A stretch of DNA of 64,000 nt from a virus (IMGVR_UViG_3300025162_000040:19588-83587), one strand, 5' to 3'; positions 50,915 through 60,403 are shown, numbered from the stretch's first letter. Made by a program: numbers and translations. The notes: a model not told the origin generated them from the letters alone.

Positions 50915-53900
50915 ATGGATATCCTAAAGTTTCTACGCCAAAAGTTAGTTCCTGAACGCACCCCAGTCACCCCGCCAGAAGTAAAGAAAGTAGCAACCTC
51001 CAAAGAAGACGCGGATATGTGGAAGGCGTATGGGATATCCAACGAAGCTCTCCGCCAGGTCATCTCAGACCAAAACCTCATCATCTACGAACGCAGCTGC
51101 CTTCGTGGGGACACTAGAATTTCCCTCCTAGACGGAACTACTCCAACAATCAAAGAGATGGCTGAGAACAACCAAGACTATGTTGGGAAGTACGTTCTTT
51201 CAGTTAATCCAACCACGCTTGAAATCGAGCCAGATAAGATATTAGCCGCAACAAAAACTCGCCTAAATGCAGAGATGATTCGCGTTCATCTAGACAATGA
51301 GAATCACATTGACTGCACACCAGACCATAAGTTTATGCTTAGGAATGGGACCTTTAAGGAAGCAAAGGACTTGGCTCAAGGGGAAAGTTTGATGCCTTTG
51401 TACCTAAAGAAACCAGCAAAAGTTTTAAAAGATTATTTAATGGTTTACAAGCCGAAGGGTGGGTGGACATACGTTCATTGGCTAGTTGATAAGTTTTTCA
51501 ACGGCAAACGCCCTAAGGGAGTGATAGTGCACCACAAGGGAGACGATCGGTGCAAATATGATAAGGTAAACAATGACCCATCTTGTCTGGAAAGGATGTC
51601 AAAGTCCGACCACAACAAGATACATTTTAACGAAGTAAGTCACAAGGAGCATTTACAGAAACTTCATAGGAAGATGGTCAAGCCCAGAGAAACCAGAGAA
51701 TGTTTGGGCGGATGCGGTCTTACAAAGACAGTTATTGTTACAAGCGACTGGAGGGTGTGCAGAGACTGTGCTAACAAACTAAACGCACAGAAGCCATTTT
51801 GGCTGCAAAAACGTAAAGATGCACAACAGGCTTTATGGAACAGTCCAGAATACAGGGAACAGCAAACAAAGGCTATTTGGAATATCAAAAGATATCGTAG
51901 ACCCCTCCTGACTAAAACGTGTGTTGTGTGCGGATGTGAATTTACGACCAAAGTGGGGAATCGCCAGTCGTGCAGTAAGCGCGATTGTGTAATAGAGCTT
52001 ATCAGACGAAAAACTACTGGGGTTAAGAAAACCAAGTCGCTCAAAAACCACAAAGTTTTATTTGTTGAGACGCTTACTGTTCGTGAAGATGTTTACGATA
52101 TTTCAACAGAACGTAACCACAATTTTCCAACGGTTGCCGGAGTATTTGTTCACAACTCGGTTTACCAGGTAGTCGATCGCTCACTTAACCACGCCCTCAT
52201 GTGCTTCACAGGTGACACCAAGGTCGCCCTGCTTGACGGCAGGGATGTGTCAATGGAGCAGTTGGCTAAAGAGTATGAACAGGGTAAAGTAAACCATGTT
52301 TATTCGATAGACCTAGACGGTAAGAAGATCGTTCGTAGCCCGATTAAACGAGCTTGGAAGACTGGGACTAAGGAGATCTTGAAGGTTGTCTTGGACAACG
52401 GCGAAGAGATCCGCTGCACACTAGACCATAGGTTCATGCTTAGGGACGGATCATACAAGGAAGCCCAGCAGCTTAAGCCAGATGACTCCCTTATGCCTCT
52501 ATACCGGTATGTGGATAAGGAGTACCGCAAGGGGTATTGGCGGCTCTACGACCCATTTAACGCACGCCAGGCAGAGCCAAAGCACTATAGCGTCCAGTAC
52601 ACATACTTCAACAAGAACCGCGGTACAGGTAATCATGTCCACCACTCTTACACAAATTTCAAAGACTCCGCATTAAATAAACTAGATGACTCTCCGGAGA
52701 ACCACTCCATCCTCTCCAAAAAAGACCACAGTGCAGTTCACACGAAGCCACAGGAAGCCAGGTTCGCCCAGGCTATTCGTACCATTCAGAACCATTATGG
52801 GGTTAGCCGCGAAGAAGCCATTAGGATCTATGAGTTCAATCACAAGAAAGTTCCTTGCCCTGTATGCACGGATCTGATGGATCCACGTCGTAAGACGTGT
52901 TCGTATGAGTGTAGGAACTCCGCAATGAGAGGCAGGGCTCCTCACAATAAGGGTAAGATCGGGCAGACGGCTTGGAACAAAGGGCTGACAAAAGAAGACA
53001 TTAGAGTTGCTAAGTATGCGACTAAGCCGCGTTGGAACGTCGGGCTCACAAAAGAGACAGACGAGCGCGTCATGCATATGGCGGAGTCTAAGGTTGGTGG
53101 GACACCGTGGAATAAGGGGATTAGGAATCACAAGGTAAAAGAAGTTGTAAGGCTAAACGCTGTGGCAGACGTCTATGATCTAACAATAGAGCCATTCCAC
53201 AATTTTGCTTTGTCCGCCGGAGTGTTTGTTCACAATAGCGCGGCGTGTGTCGCATTTGCAGACACAGCTTGTCAGCGCTCCCCACTACACGGTTCAACTG
53301 TGTGGGTAACTTCTGACAATAAAGAATATCGCTACCAGCTGGAGAAGATGCTGGACGTGATCAACATCGAGGAAGTCATATACGATTGGGCCTGGACTAC
53401 AGCAGCTTTCGGTGATCTCTTTGTAGAGTGTTTTGGAGAACCAGGCGTAGGACTCATATGCGTCAACGATGATAACCATCCAATCAACGTCAGCAGGGTA
53501 GATCACAACGGAAGATTAGTGGGGTTTTTCCAGACTCCACTCGGCTACGCAACTACAGACACCCGTAAGTTACTAGCACCGTGGGACCATGTACACTTCA
53601 GACTCTTAGGAGCCAAGAAGCGGAGGCCACTATACGCCGATCAACAATATTGTATAGCTGGAAATACACGAATAAATCTTCTAGATAATACAACCCCAAC
53701 CATAAAAGAAATCACAGAGAACCTCGCTTTCTATAAAGGAAAATCTGTACTAACAATCAATCCGCAGACCCTTAATCTTGAGGTTGGGCAAATTGTAGAT
53801 GCAAAGAAAACCCGCCTAGATGCTCAACTGGTACGTGTTCATCTTGATAATGAACAACATATTGACTGCACACCAGATCATAAGTTTATGCTTAGGGATG

Positions 53901-56900
53901 GTAGCTACAAGGAAGCGCAGGATCTTTTCCAGGGAGAGAGCCTAATGCCGTTGTATACTCGAGAAGATTCCAGAAAGAGATTTAAGGATTACCAGCAGGT
54001 ATATAACCCAGCAGATGGAGAATGGCATTTTATTCATAGGCTGGTTGCCAAGCAAACATATGGTAAGACTCCAAAAGGCAGTATTGTCCACCACTGGGGG
54101 GATGAACGAAAGTTGTTTGATAAGAAGAATAATGATCCCAAGTGTTTAGAGGTTGTTACTAAGGCTAAGCACATGGAGATACATGCAAATAACTTAGATG
54201 AGCTTAGGCAGGATCCCGAATGGAAAGAGGCCCATAGAAAGTCAGTTAAGGATGGGGTCGCACGAAGTAAAGCTGAGAATCCTGAGCTGTGGGATGAGCA
54301 CGGCAAGAAAATTAGTCAGAAAGCGGTAGAACGATTTGAAGACCCTGCTTATAGAGATAAGTTTAACCGGGCTATGGAAGAGCGAAATGAAAATACTGAG
54401 TGGAAAAGAAACATTGGAGAAGGCTCGAAGAAGGTTTGGAGCGATAAAGAGTATCACGATAAGCAGGCAAAAAGGACGAAAGAAGGTCAACAAAAAGCAT
54501 ACTCAGACCCAGCATTTAGACACCATTGTACAAACCTAATAAAAGAAGCTGTAAATGAGATAAAAGAACTAACCTGCAAATATTGTGGAAAGAAATGGGT
54601 AGGAAAATATCCAGGATTAGCAGGGCATGCCAAGGGATGCAAGGTGAGCCCCAAGAATTTAGAGAAGGCCGCTGTTCTAAACCACAAGGTAGTCATAGTT
54701 GAGTGGCTAACTGAAAGAGAGGATACTTACGATATAGAAATTTCAGGCAACCACAATTTTCCAGTAACAGCGGGTGTGTTTATTTCCAACAGCGAGTTCA
54801 GGACGGTGAGTATAATGACCCCAGATGCACGCCGATTAACCTCCAAGTACGGCACAAGCATCCTCGCAGACGCCCTCCCAATTTGGAAACGCCTTAGGCT
54901 CGCAGAAGACTCTATCATGATGGCGCGAATTATGAAAAGTCCTCAACGCTTCCTCTTCAAAGTGACGATCCCAGAAGATAATGCAAACGCGGAAGCTGTA
55001 GCTAACCTGGTAGACCAGTACATGACTGAGATCAAACGTTGCTTGGTTGGTGACACCAAAATAGCTTTGTTGAACAATACTAATCCTACAATTAAGGAAA
55101 TGGCTGAAAATAAGGAGAAGTATGTTGGAAAATACGTATACAGTGTTAATCCAATAACGAAGGCTATTGAGCCTGACAAGATTGTAGATGTCGCTAAGAC
55201 AGTTGTTGATGCTACTGTTATGAGAGTTCATTTAGACAATGAAGAGTATGTCGAATGCACTCCAGACCACAGGTTTATGATGAGGGACGGGAGCTTCAAA
55301 GAAGCCAAGGACTTGGTTCAGGGTGATAGCCTGATGCCATTGTATACTAAGGTAAGCAGCGAAGGCAGACGGCAGGTTCTTAACCCCAAGACTGGAAAAT
55401 TCCCGTTGGTGTATAAGCTTGTTTCGGAATGTATAGACGGGAAAACTCCTAAAGATTGTGTAGTTCACCACGAAAACGAAAACAAGCTGGACGATGACCC
55501 GTCTAATCTGAAGATTGTTACCAAGCATGACCACATGTCTATTCATCACTTATTCACGGATAAGATTATTGCTAAGCGAGGGTCTATACAAGCGTGGAAT
55601 AAAGGATTGACTAAAGAAACCGATGAAAGAGTTGCAAAGTATGCTAAAAGTGTTTCGGAGACCCAACAGGTACAATATGACTTAGGTTTTAGAAAAAGTT
55701 GGAATGACGGATTAACTAAAGAAACTGACCGTCGAATGCAAGTAATATCGGATAAAGTTAAACAGAGTAATCCGATGGGTCGCCCCGAGGTTCGTGCCAA
55801 AGCGTCTAAGTCAAAGATGGGTAACCACAATAAACCAGTAGCACCTAAAGAGACTCGGGTTTGTGGGTGCGGTTGTGGTGAAACATTCGAATGTAAGATA
55901 AGTTCAGATCAAGCGTATGTTCAATACCATCACAGGAAGAATAAGAAAAATAGTCAGGATCATAATCGTAAGATTGCATTATCACATATTGGAAAGCCCG
56001 GGCATAAACAAACATTTGAATCGAGGAAGAAAATAAGTTTGGGCGGAAAAATTAGTTGGGCTAAGCGGAAACACACAGTTCTCAACCATAAAGTAATAAG
56101 TGTAGAAGTTCTGCCGTATACAGTTGATACGTATGATATTTCTACAGAGAAGAACCACAACTTTGCATTGAGTTGTGGTATTTTTGTCCATAACTCTAGA
56201 GCACTCAATCTCGACTCCAACAACCCAGGCTACTTGGATCGCTTCAACGCTATGGCAAGTTGTGAGGATTTGATATTCCCGGTATGGGGAGACAGCAACA
56301 ACCTCACGGTAGAGACCCTAGGTGGAGATACGGATATTAAGTGGATCGCTGACGTAGATAAACTTGAGAATCAGTTGATTACCGCTCTAAAAGTCCCAAA
56401 GCAGCTCCTCGCGGGATTCTCAGGTGAAGGCGGTGGGGGCTTCGAAGGCGGTACAGCCTTAGAGCGTATGGACATCCGGTTCGCCAGACAAGCACGTAGA
56501 GTACAGAGAAGTTTGATCAACGGGCTCACCAGGATGGCACAGATACACCTTGCTTGGCAAGGCCTCGATCCTGACCTAGACCTTTTCCAGATCCACATGT
56601 CGCAATCTTCCAGTGCAGAAGAGGTAGAGCTCCAGGACGCACTAGGGAAGTCTGTGGATGCCACCCGCGGTTTGTACGACATGCTTCAGGATATGGTTGG
56701 AGTAGACCTCAACAAGAAAGAGCTCCTTACGTACTTCAATGAGAAGTTCTTTAAGCTGTCAGACCTTGACTTAGACACCTTGTACCTGAAGGGTGATGCT
56801 AAGGCCATACAGGGAGACCATAGAGATGTTCCTGTACCTGGTGTAGAAGAGCCAGCAGCTGAAGGTGGAGAAGAGGAGCAAGAGGCAACCAACCCATTTA

Positions 56901-57034
56901 GAGAAAGTAAGGAGTCGCTACGAATCAGTGACTTGAGCTCGCCCCTTCCAAACCACAAGACAGGACAGTTGTGGGAGAGCCAGTGGAAGGATGCTCCCAT
57001 TAACGTTACCTCCCTGAACGAAGGGACAAAGTAG
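50915..57034 (+). CDS. Portal protein interrupted by four inteins
   Basis: The 2039-residue frame contains four inteins (residues 62-414, 430-774, 913-1292, 1376-1760). Removing them leaves 576 residues, the usual size for a tailed-phage portal. The host sequence has portal traits: LEKMLDVINIEEVIYDWAWT, KYGTSILADALPIWKRLRLA, SPQRFLFKVTIPEDNANAEA, LITALKVPKQLLAGFSGEG and an acidic Pro-rich C-terminus. It is the ring through which DNA enters the capsid, here upstream of the FKAA genes. The portal assignment is by motif and by its place downstream of terminase. Confidence 0.87.
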   Translation: MDILKFLRQKLVPERTPVTPPEVKKVATSKEDADMWKAYGISNEALRQVISDQNLIIYERSCLRGDTRISLLDGTTPTIKEMAENNQDYVGKYVLSVNPTTLEIEPDKILAATKTRLNAEMIRVHLDNENHIDCTPDHKFMLRNGTFKEAKDLAQGESLMPLYLKKPAKVLKDYLMVYKPKGGWTYVHWLVDKFFNGKRPKGVIVHHKGDDRCKYDKVNNDPSCLERMSKSDHNKIHFNEVSHKEHLQKLHRKMVKPRETRECLGGCGLTKTVIVTSDWRVCRDCANKLNAQKPFWLQKRKDAQQALWNSPEYREQQTKAIWNIKRYRRPLLTKTCVVCGCEFTTKVGNRQSCSKRDCVIELIRRKTTGVKKTKSLKNHKVLFVETLTVREDVYDISTERNHNFPTVAGVFVHNSVYQVVDRSLNHALMCFTGDTKVALLDGRDVSMEQLAKEYEQGKVNHVYSIDLDGKKIVRSPIKRAWKTGTKEILKVVLDNGEEIRCTLDHRFMLRDGSYKEAQQLKPDDSLMPLYRYVDKEYRKGYWRLYDPFNARQAEPKHYSVQYTYFNKNRGTGNHVHHSYTNFKDSALNKLDDSPENHSILSKKDHSAVHTKPQEARFAQAIRTIQNHYGVSREEAIRIYEFNHKKVPCPVCTDLMDPRRKTCSYECRNSAMRGRAPHNKGKIGQTAWNKGLTKEDIRVAKYATKPRWNVGLTKETDERVMHMAESKVGGTPWNKGIRNHKVKEVVRLNAVADVYDLTIEPFHNFALSAGVFVHNSAACVAFADTACQRSPLHGSTVWVTSDNKEYRYQLEKMLDVINIEEVIYDWAWTTAAFGDLFVECFGEPGVGLICVNDDNHPINVSRVDHNGRLVGFFQTPLGYATTDTRKLLAPWDHVHFRLLGAKKRRPLYADQQYCIAGNTRINLLDNTTPTIKEITENLAFYKGKSVLTINPQTLNLEVGQIVDAKKTRLDAQLVRVHLDNEQHIDCTPDHKFMLRDGSYKEAQDLFQGESLMPLYTREDSRKRFKDYQQVYNPADGEWHFIHRLVAKQTYGKTPKGSIVHHWGDERKLFDKKNNDPKCLEVVTKAKHMEIHANNLDELRQDPEWKEAHRKSVKDGVARSKAENPELWDEHGKKISQKAVERFEDPAYRDKFNRAMEERNENTEWKRNIGEGSKKVWSDKEYHDKQAKRTKEGQQKAYSDPAFRHHCTNLIKEAVNEIKELTCKYCGKKWVGKYPGLAGHAKGCKVSPKNLEKAAVLNHKVVIVEWLTEREDTYDIEISGNHNFPVTAGVFISNSEFRTVSIMTPDARRLTSKYGTSILADALPIWKRLRLAEDSIMMARIMKSPQRFLFKVTIPEDNANAEAVANLVDQYMTEIKRCLVGDTKIALLNNTNPTIKEMAENKEKYVGKYVYSVNPITKAIEPDKIVDVAKTVVDATVMRVHLDNEEYVECTPDHRFMMRDGSFKEAKDLVQGDSLMPLYTKVSSEGRRQVLNPKTGKFPLVYKLVSECIDGKTPKDCVVHHENENKLDDDPSNLKIVTKHDHMSIHHLFTDKIIAKRGSIQAWNKGLTKETDERVAKYAKSVSETQQVQYDLGFRKSWNDGLTKETDRRMQVISDKVKQSNPMGRPEVRAKASKSKMGNHNKPVAPKETRVCGCGCGETFECKISSDQAYVQYHHRKNKKNSQDHNRKIALSHIGKPGHKQTFESRKKISLGGKISWAKRKHTVLNHKVISVEVLPYTVDTYDISTEKNHNFALSCGIFVHNSRALNLDSNNPGYLDRFNAMASCEDLIFPVWGDSNNLTVETLGGDTDIKWIADVDKLENQLITALKVPKQLLAGFSGEGGGGFEGGTALERMDIRFARQARRVQRSLINGLTRMAQIHLAWQGLDPDLDLFQIHMSQSSSAEEVELQDALGKSVDATRGLYDMLQDMVGVDLNKKELLTYFNEKFFKLSDLDLDTLYLKGDAKAIQGDHRDVPVPGVEEPAAEGGEEEQEATNPFRESKESLRISDLSSPLPNHKTGQLWESQWKDAPINVTSLNEGTK
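51098..52156 (+). mobile_element. Intein 1 (HNH type)
   Basis: 353 aa, starts Cys (CLRGDTRISLLDG) and ends VFVHN before Ser. Block B is CTPDHKFMLRNG (TPDH). The HNH-like region is VIVHHKGDDR through SKSDHNKIHF. A later zinc-type cluster (CVVCGCEFTTKVGNRQSC) may bind DNA. All residues for splicing (Cys1, His-Asn, +1 Ser) are present. Confidence 0.92.
52202..53236 (+). mobile_element. Intein 2 (HNH type with NUMOD3-like repeats)
   Basis: 345 aa, starts CFTGDTKVALLDG, ends VFVHN before Ser. Only 15 extein residues separate it from intein 1. Block B CTLDHRFMLRDG. The nuclease region has HVHHSYTNFK and SILSKKDHSAVH. NUMOD3-like repeats follow (TAWNKGLTKEDIRVAKYA, NVGLTKETDERVMHMA, TPWNKGIR). It is the most diverged of the four at its N-terminus. 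Confidence 0.9.
53651..54790 (+). mobile_element. Intein 3 (HNH type, penultimate Ser)
   Basis: 380 aa, starts CIAGNTRINLLDN, ends VFISN before Ser: the penultimate residue is Ser instead of His, which normally assists Asn cyclisation. Block B CTPDHKFMLRDG; nuclease region SIVHHWGDER and VTKAKHMEIH. Repeats of ENPELWDEHGKK type and a CKYCGKKW zinc-like cluster precede the C-terminal splicing block. Confidence 0.9.
55040..56194 (+). mobile_element. Intein 4 (HNH type with NUMOD3-like repeats)
   Basis: 385 aa, starts CLVGDTKIALLNN, ends IFVHN before Ser. Block B CTPDHRFMMRDG; nuclease region CVVHHENENK and VTKHDHMSIH. NUMOD3-like segments (QAWNKGLTKETDERVAKYAK, SWNDGLTKETDRRMQ) resemble those of intein 2, so repeats have been exchanged between elements. 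Confidence 0.9.
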
Positions 57035-57105
57035 TGTCCTGTATTCACGATTCCAAGAGGTGCGGCAGTTGCCCTAGGACAGACTGTCCGGATAGGGGGA
57101 AATAA
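57034..57105 (+). CDS. Tiny cysteine-rich ORF of 23 aa
   Basis: GTG start overlapping the portal stop. The product (HDSKRCGSCPRTDCPDRGK at its end) has Cys residues spaced as in small zinc sites. The ribosome binding site is weak; very small size. Tentative. Confidence 0.35.
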   Translation: MSCIHDSKRCGSCPRTDCPDRGK

Positions 57106-57263
57106 TGGCTGTAAGAGAGCTGACATTTGAAGTTACGAAGTACGACGACAAGAAGAACCCACTAGAGTGCAAGTTAACCGCTGTGGGAGATCATGCGGAT
57201 CTTCAGAAGGCGTTTAAGGAGCTTAGCCTTAACGTTATGAAAGCCAATGAGGACAAGAAGTAG
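57105..57263 (+). CDS. Small protein of 52 aa
   Basis: ATG after GGGGGAAATA, overlapping the previous stop by one base. Short beta strand then helix (ADLQKAFKELSLNVMKANED). Function unknown. The next gene follows with no gap. Confidence 0.55.
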   Translation: MAVRELTFEVTKYDDKKNPLECKLTAVGDHADLQKAFKELSLNVMKANEDKK

Positions 57264-58961
57264 ATGCCTAATCACGTAACGAACATACTCACCATAGAAG
57301 GCCCTACCAAGAGAGTAAAAGAGATCTTTGCTGCCATCTCTCCTGTGGACCCAACGCTTGCCAGTAAGCCACTTCCGGCTCGCAAGGCTGGTGTGGTATT
57401 TGCTGCGGCCTCTGAAGAAGAGGTGGCCCGCAGAAAAGTAGACATCCACGAGATTGACTTCGACAAGATCATCCCGGCTCCTAAGACGAAGGCATATAGG
57501 AACCAGGGATGGTACAACTGGAACATTGAGCATTGGGACACTAAGTGGAATGCCTACAGCCAAGAGAAGGTAGATGACCATACGATGCGGTTTGATACTG
57601 CTTGGGGGGCTCCTTACGCTATCTTTAGAGCACTTAGCGAGAAGTTCCCGGATGTCACTATCAAAGTTAGGTATGCTGACGAGGACTTTGGCCAGAACTG
57701 CGGGGAGCTCGAGTATCGTGGAGGCAGTGAGACCTACAACGCTGGCATAGAGGAAGGAAGCAAGGAAGCCTATGAGCTAGCGTTTGATGTTAAGGGGTAT
57801 GGCGCGGATGAGTATGTATACGACGAGAAGAAGGGTACTTATGTCTACAGAGACAACGCTGAAGATAATGAGCCTGTCCACAACGAGTCAGTTAAGAACG
57901 TAGGCAGGATGACTGCGGACCTAAAGAGTATCTTTGAGGCTGATCATGTGTTCAAAGCGGCTAGCGCTGAGGATGTGGCCAAGCGCAGGGAAGATCTGGA
58001 CCGGAAGACGGGGGAAGTAAGCAAGTCTTTCTACGACGCTGAGTACAAGAGGAACGTGGACGTTTTACTATACAAGCGCCGGTCGGACTGGTCAGACTCA
58101 GATGCTCCTAAGTGGACAGTTGAGTTCGACAATGGCTACCACGGCGGGTATTACGTAAGCACAATCTTTGGGAAGGATGAGAGGATTGGACATTACCGCA
58201 GGGTGGGCTGTCGCGGGGTGGGTCTAGTACTGCACGGTGGGGATGAGAACAGGTCAGCAATAGGCGCACAGTGCATGGATACGATCATGGACTGGATCGC
58301 GGCTACGATACATGCTCGCGGCGAGAAGATCGAAGAGGCGGGTGTGATGCCTAACGCAGGGGATGAGAATCTGATCAGCCACGAGACTCTTAGCGGAACG
58401 GACTACAAGCATCAGTCAGTCAACAAGCCAGTATTTAAGGCTGCTAACCAGGAAGAGCTTGCAAGGCGTGGGATCAAGCAGCCTAAGTTCCAAAATGGTC
58501 AGCGGGTTGTCTACCACACTTCAATACGCGGCATTGATGATTACTTGGATGGGCGCATTGGAACGATAGCGATGTATCGCCCTGTTGAAGACTCAACAGG
58601 CGGGGTGCTTTACCGTTACGAAGTTAAGTTCGTGCACCCATTTATTTTCTTTAGGTGGACTACTGAGGATTACCTGACTCCTGTGACGAATGAAGCGGCT
58701 GAGGAAGTGTTCAAAGCAGCAAGTCCAGAAGATGTAGCTAAGCGTCCTGAGTCAAAGATTCAGGTTGGGGACACAGCAATGTACATGGGCGGAAATCCAT
58801 CAAGCAAGTACTACCGCAGGTTTTGCAAAGTTACTGACATGCGCACAAATACTTACGGGACTAACTGGGTAGTGCACGATGTCAGGGCCGACATCAAGTT
58901 CCAGGATGGTAAGGGACTTAGGAATGTGGATGTTGATCACTTGGAGAAGATTTTTCAATGA
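57264..58961 (+). CDS. Four-module FKAA protein with DUF1281/Api92-like start
   Basis: 565 aa with four copies of the shared peptide: VFAAASEEEVARR (45-57), VFKAASAEDVAKRR (229-242), VFKAANQEELARR (390-402) and VFKAASPEDVAKR (482-494). Copy 1 lies inside an Api92/DUF1281-like domain, between MPNHVTNILTIEGPTKRVKE and EIDFDKIIPAP, and NWNIEHWDTKWNAY follows. Copy 2 is preceded by MTADLKSIFEADH, which looks like the start of a separate gene of this family, so earlier genes appear to have fused. Modules after copies 3 and 4 are small beta barrels (FQNGQRVVYHTS; IQVGDTAMYMGG). Function unknown. Confidence 0.8.
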   Translation: MPNHVTNILTIEGPTKRVKEIFAAISPVDPTLASKPLPARKAGVVFAAASEEEVARRKVDIHEIDFDKIIPAPKTKAYRNQGWYNWNIEHWDTKWNAYSQEKVDDHTMRFDTAWGAPYAIFRALSEKFPDVTIKVRYADEDFGQNCGELEYRGGSETYNAGIEEGSKEAYELAFDVKGYGADEYVYDEKKGTYVYRDNAEDNEPVHNESVKNVGRMTADLKSIFEADHVFKAASAEDVAKRREDLDRKTGEVSKSFYDAEYKRNVDVLLYKRRSDWSDSDAPKWTVEFDNGYHGGYYVSTIFGKDERIGHYRRVGCRGVGLVLHGGDENRSAIGAQCMDTIMDWIAATIHARGEKIEEAGVMPNAGDENLISHETLSGTDYKHQSVNKPVFKAANQEELARRGIKQPKFQNGQRVVYHTSIRGIDDYLDGRIGTIAMYRPVEDSTGGVLYRYEVKFVHPFIFFRWTTEDYLTPVTNEAAEEVFKAASPEDVAKRPESKIQVGDTAMYMGGNPSSKYYRRFCKVTDMRTNTYGTNWVVHDVRADIKFQDGKGLRNVDVDHLEKIFQ

Positions 58962-59311
58962 GCCTGGAAAAAGACATTACATCACTCAAGAAGATCATGG
59001 AAGCTGACAACGTCTTCAAGGCTGCTGGTGGTGATGAACTAACCAGGCGCATGGGACCTATAGCCGCTGAGAAGAAGGCCGCTATTGCCGAGGGCAAGGT
59101 ATGGTGCAATGACTGCATGAAGGTTCCTAGAGCGCTTATGGTTGAGTTTGGTATAGCTAATCAGAAGGTACGGCTTAAAGACGATGGCAAGTCCATCGCT
59201 AGCTTGGGAGAGGTGAACGTTCAGGAGCCTAACTACATTGTCTGCGTTGACTGCTACCAGGGTAATTTAGTGAATGAGAAGCAAATAATAGACAAGCTGA
59301 ATGATTGGTGA
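58958..59311 (+). CDS. FKAA leader protein with zinc-ribbon domain
   Basis: 117 aa. Leader MSLEKDITSLKKIMEA, then NVFKAAGGDELTRR. The body (AEGKVWCNDCMKVPRALMVE, later VCVDCYQGNL) is a C4 zinc ribbon and is paralogous to the gene at 60822 (AEGKVWCNVCEAVP). The ATG overlaps the previous stop by 4 nt. Confidence 0.75.
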   Translation: MSLEKDITSLKKIMEADNVFKAAGGDELTRRMGPIAAEKKAAIAEGKVWCNDCMKVPRALMVEFGIANQKVRLKDDGKSIASLGEVNVQEPNYIVCVDCYQGNLVNEKQIIDKLNDW

Positions 59312-59314
59312 TTG

Positions 59315-60403
59315 ATGAGCTTAGAAAACGACGTTACTCAGGTGATGGCTCAGCTGCATGAAGGGTATGCAGACGCTAAACGTACGTTTGTTGACTTGGG
59401 GAAGATTGCTGAGGATGCATTTGAGCAGCTTTCTGAGAAAGATCCGACCAGTCAGAAGAAGTACCTTGTGTGGATGTGCAGGCAATACATTACCACACCC
59501 GAGTTAGGAAAGTTCGATATTATCCGGCAGTTCCACGACTTGGCTTTTCGGGGGATTATTAAGAATAGCGATATATATTCTTATAAAAGCATCCAAGATG
59601 TGGAGAAAGCAGTGGAGGATTCCCAAGGTATATTTACCGGATCTTCTCTTAGGAAAGGGTCTAAAGAGATTGGTAAGATCCCAGCAGATATTGTGAGACT
59701 TGACAATGACAAGGTTGTGATTATTGAACCCCGTGATAAGAACGAAGCTATTTACTATGGAAGAGGGTCTAAGTGGTGCACGGCCGCTATGGGAAGAGGC
59801 AATCTGTTTAGTAACTACCATACTGCAAACAAGAGGCTCTATTACATTTTAGCTAAGAATCCTACTAATGAGGAATCAGACAAGTTTGCGGTATCCTACA
59901 GGTTGCTTTCACCTCGCGTGTTTGGGCACGAGGATCCATCTAGCACGCCTAGGTATGAATGGATATTATGGACAAAGGAAGACCGTGGCTATTACCGCAA
60001 TGACAGGGGGGTAGATACCATCCTTAGTCAACTAGGGTTGTCTGCTAGTGATTTAGCTGGGATGTTTGATAAGTATGCTCCAAAAGAGTTCACAATAGGT
60101 GAAGCCAGTGTAGTGTATGACTCGCCTAAGATAAAAATCTACTACATAGATGATGTGGATACTGCGATCGAGCTCGGTAAGGGTACTGAATGGTTTGTGG
60201 CCGCTCCTTCCGATAATCAATTTGGTAATTACTACGGAATGAGCGGATACAACATATATTACTGGTTTTCAAAGATTGATGATCATAAATACTTGATGCT
60301 TCAGCCGCCTGCTGATGGTGGCAGTAAGGTGACACTGTGGGACGAACGAATGATTCCCGCTAATTTTAAAAAGATGGCGGCTAAATATGGAGTTCCTGCA
60401 TGA
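59315..60403 (+). CDS. Protein with two GKGTxW-type domains, no FKAA peptide
   Basis: 362 aa. The leader-like MSLENDVTQVMAQLHEG is present but the FKAA peptide is absent. Two copies of a domain occur: EAIYYGRGSKWCTAAMGRGN with LYYILAKN, and TAIELGKGTEWFVAAPSDNQ with YNIYYWFSK. A third copy lies in the next gene. The pattern has been seen in other phage hypothetical proteins; its function is unknown. ATG 59315 is preferred over TTG 59312. Confidence 0.7.
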   Translation: MSLENDVTQVMAQLHEGYADAKRTFVDLGKIAEDAFEQLSEKDPTSQKKYLVWMCRQYITTPELGKFDIIRQFHDLAFRGIIKNSDIYSYKSIQDVEKAVEDSQGIFTGSSLRKGSKEIGKIPADIVRLDNDKVVIIEPRDKNEAIYYGRGSKWCTAAMGRGNLFSNYHTANKRLYYILAKNPTNEESDKFAVSYRLLSPRVFGHEDPSSTPRYEWILWTKEDRGYYRNDRGVDTILSQLGLSASDLAGMFDKYAPKEFTIGEASVVYDSPKIKIYYIDDVDTAIELGKGTEWFVAAPSDNQFGNYYGMSGYNIYYWFSKIDDHKYLMLQPPADGGSKVTLWDERMIPANFKKMAAKYGVPA

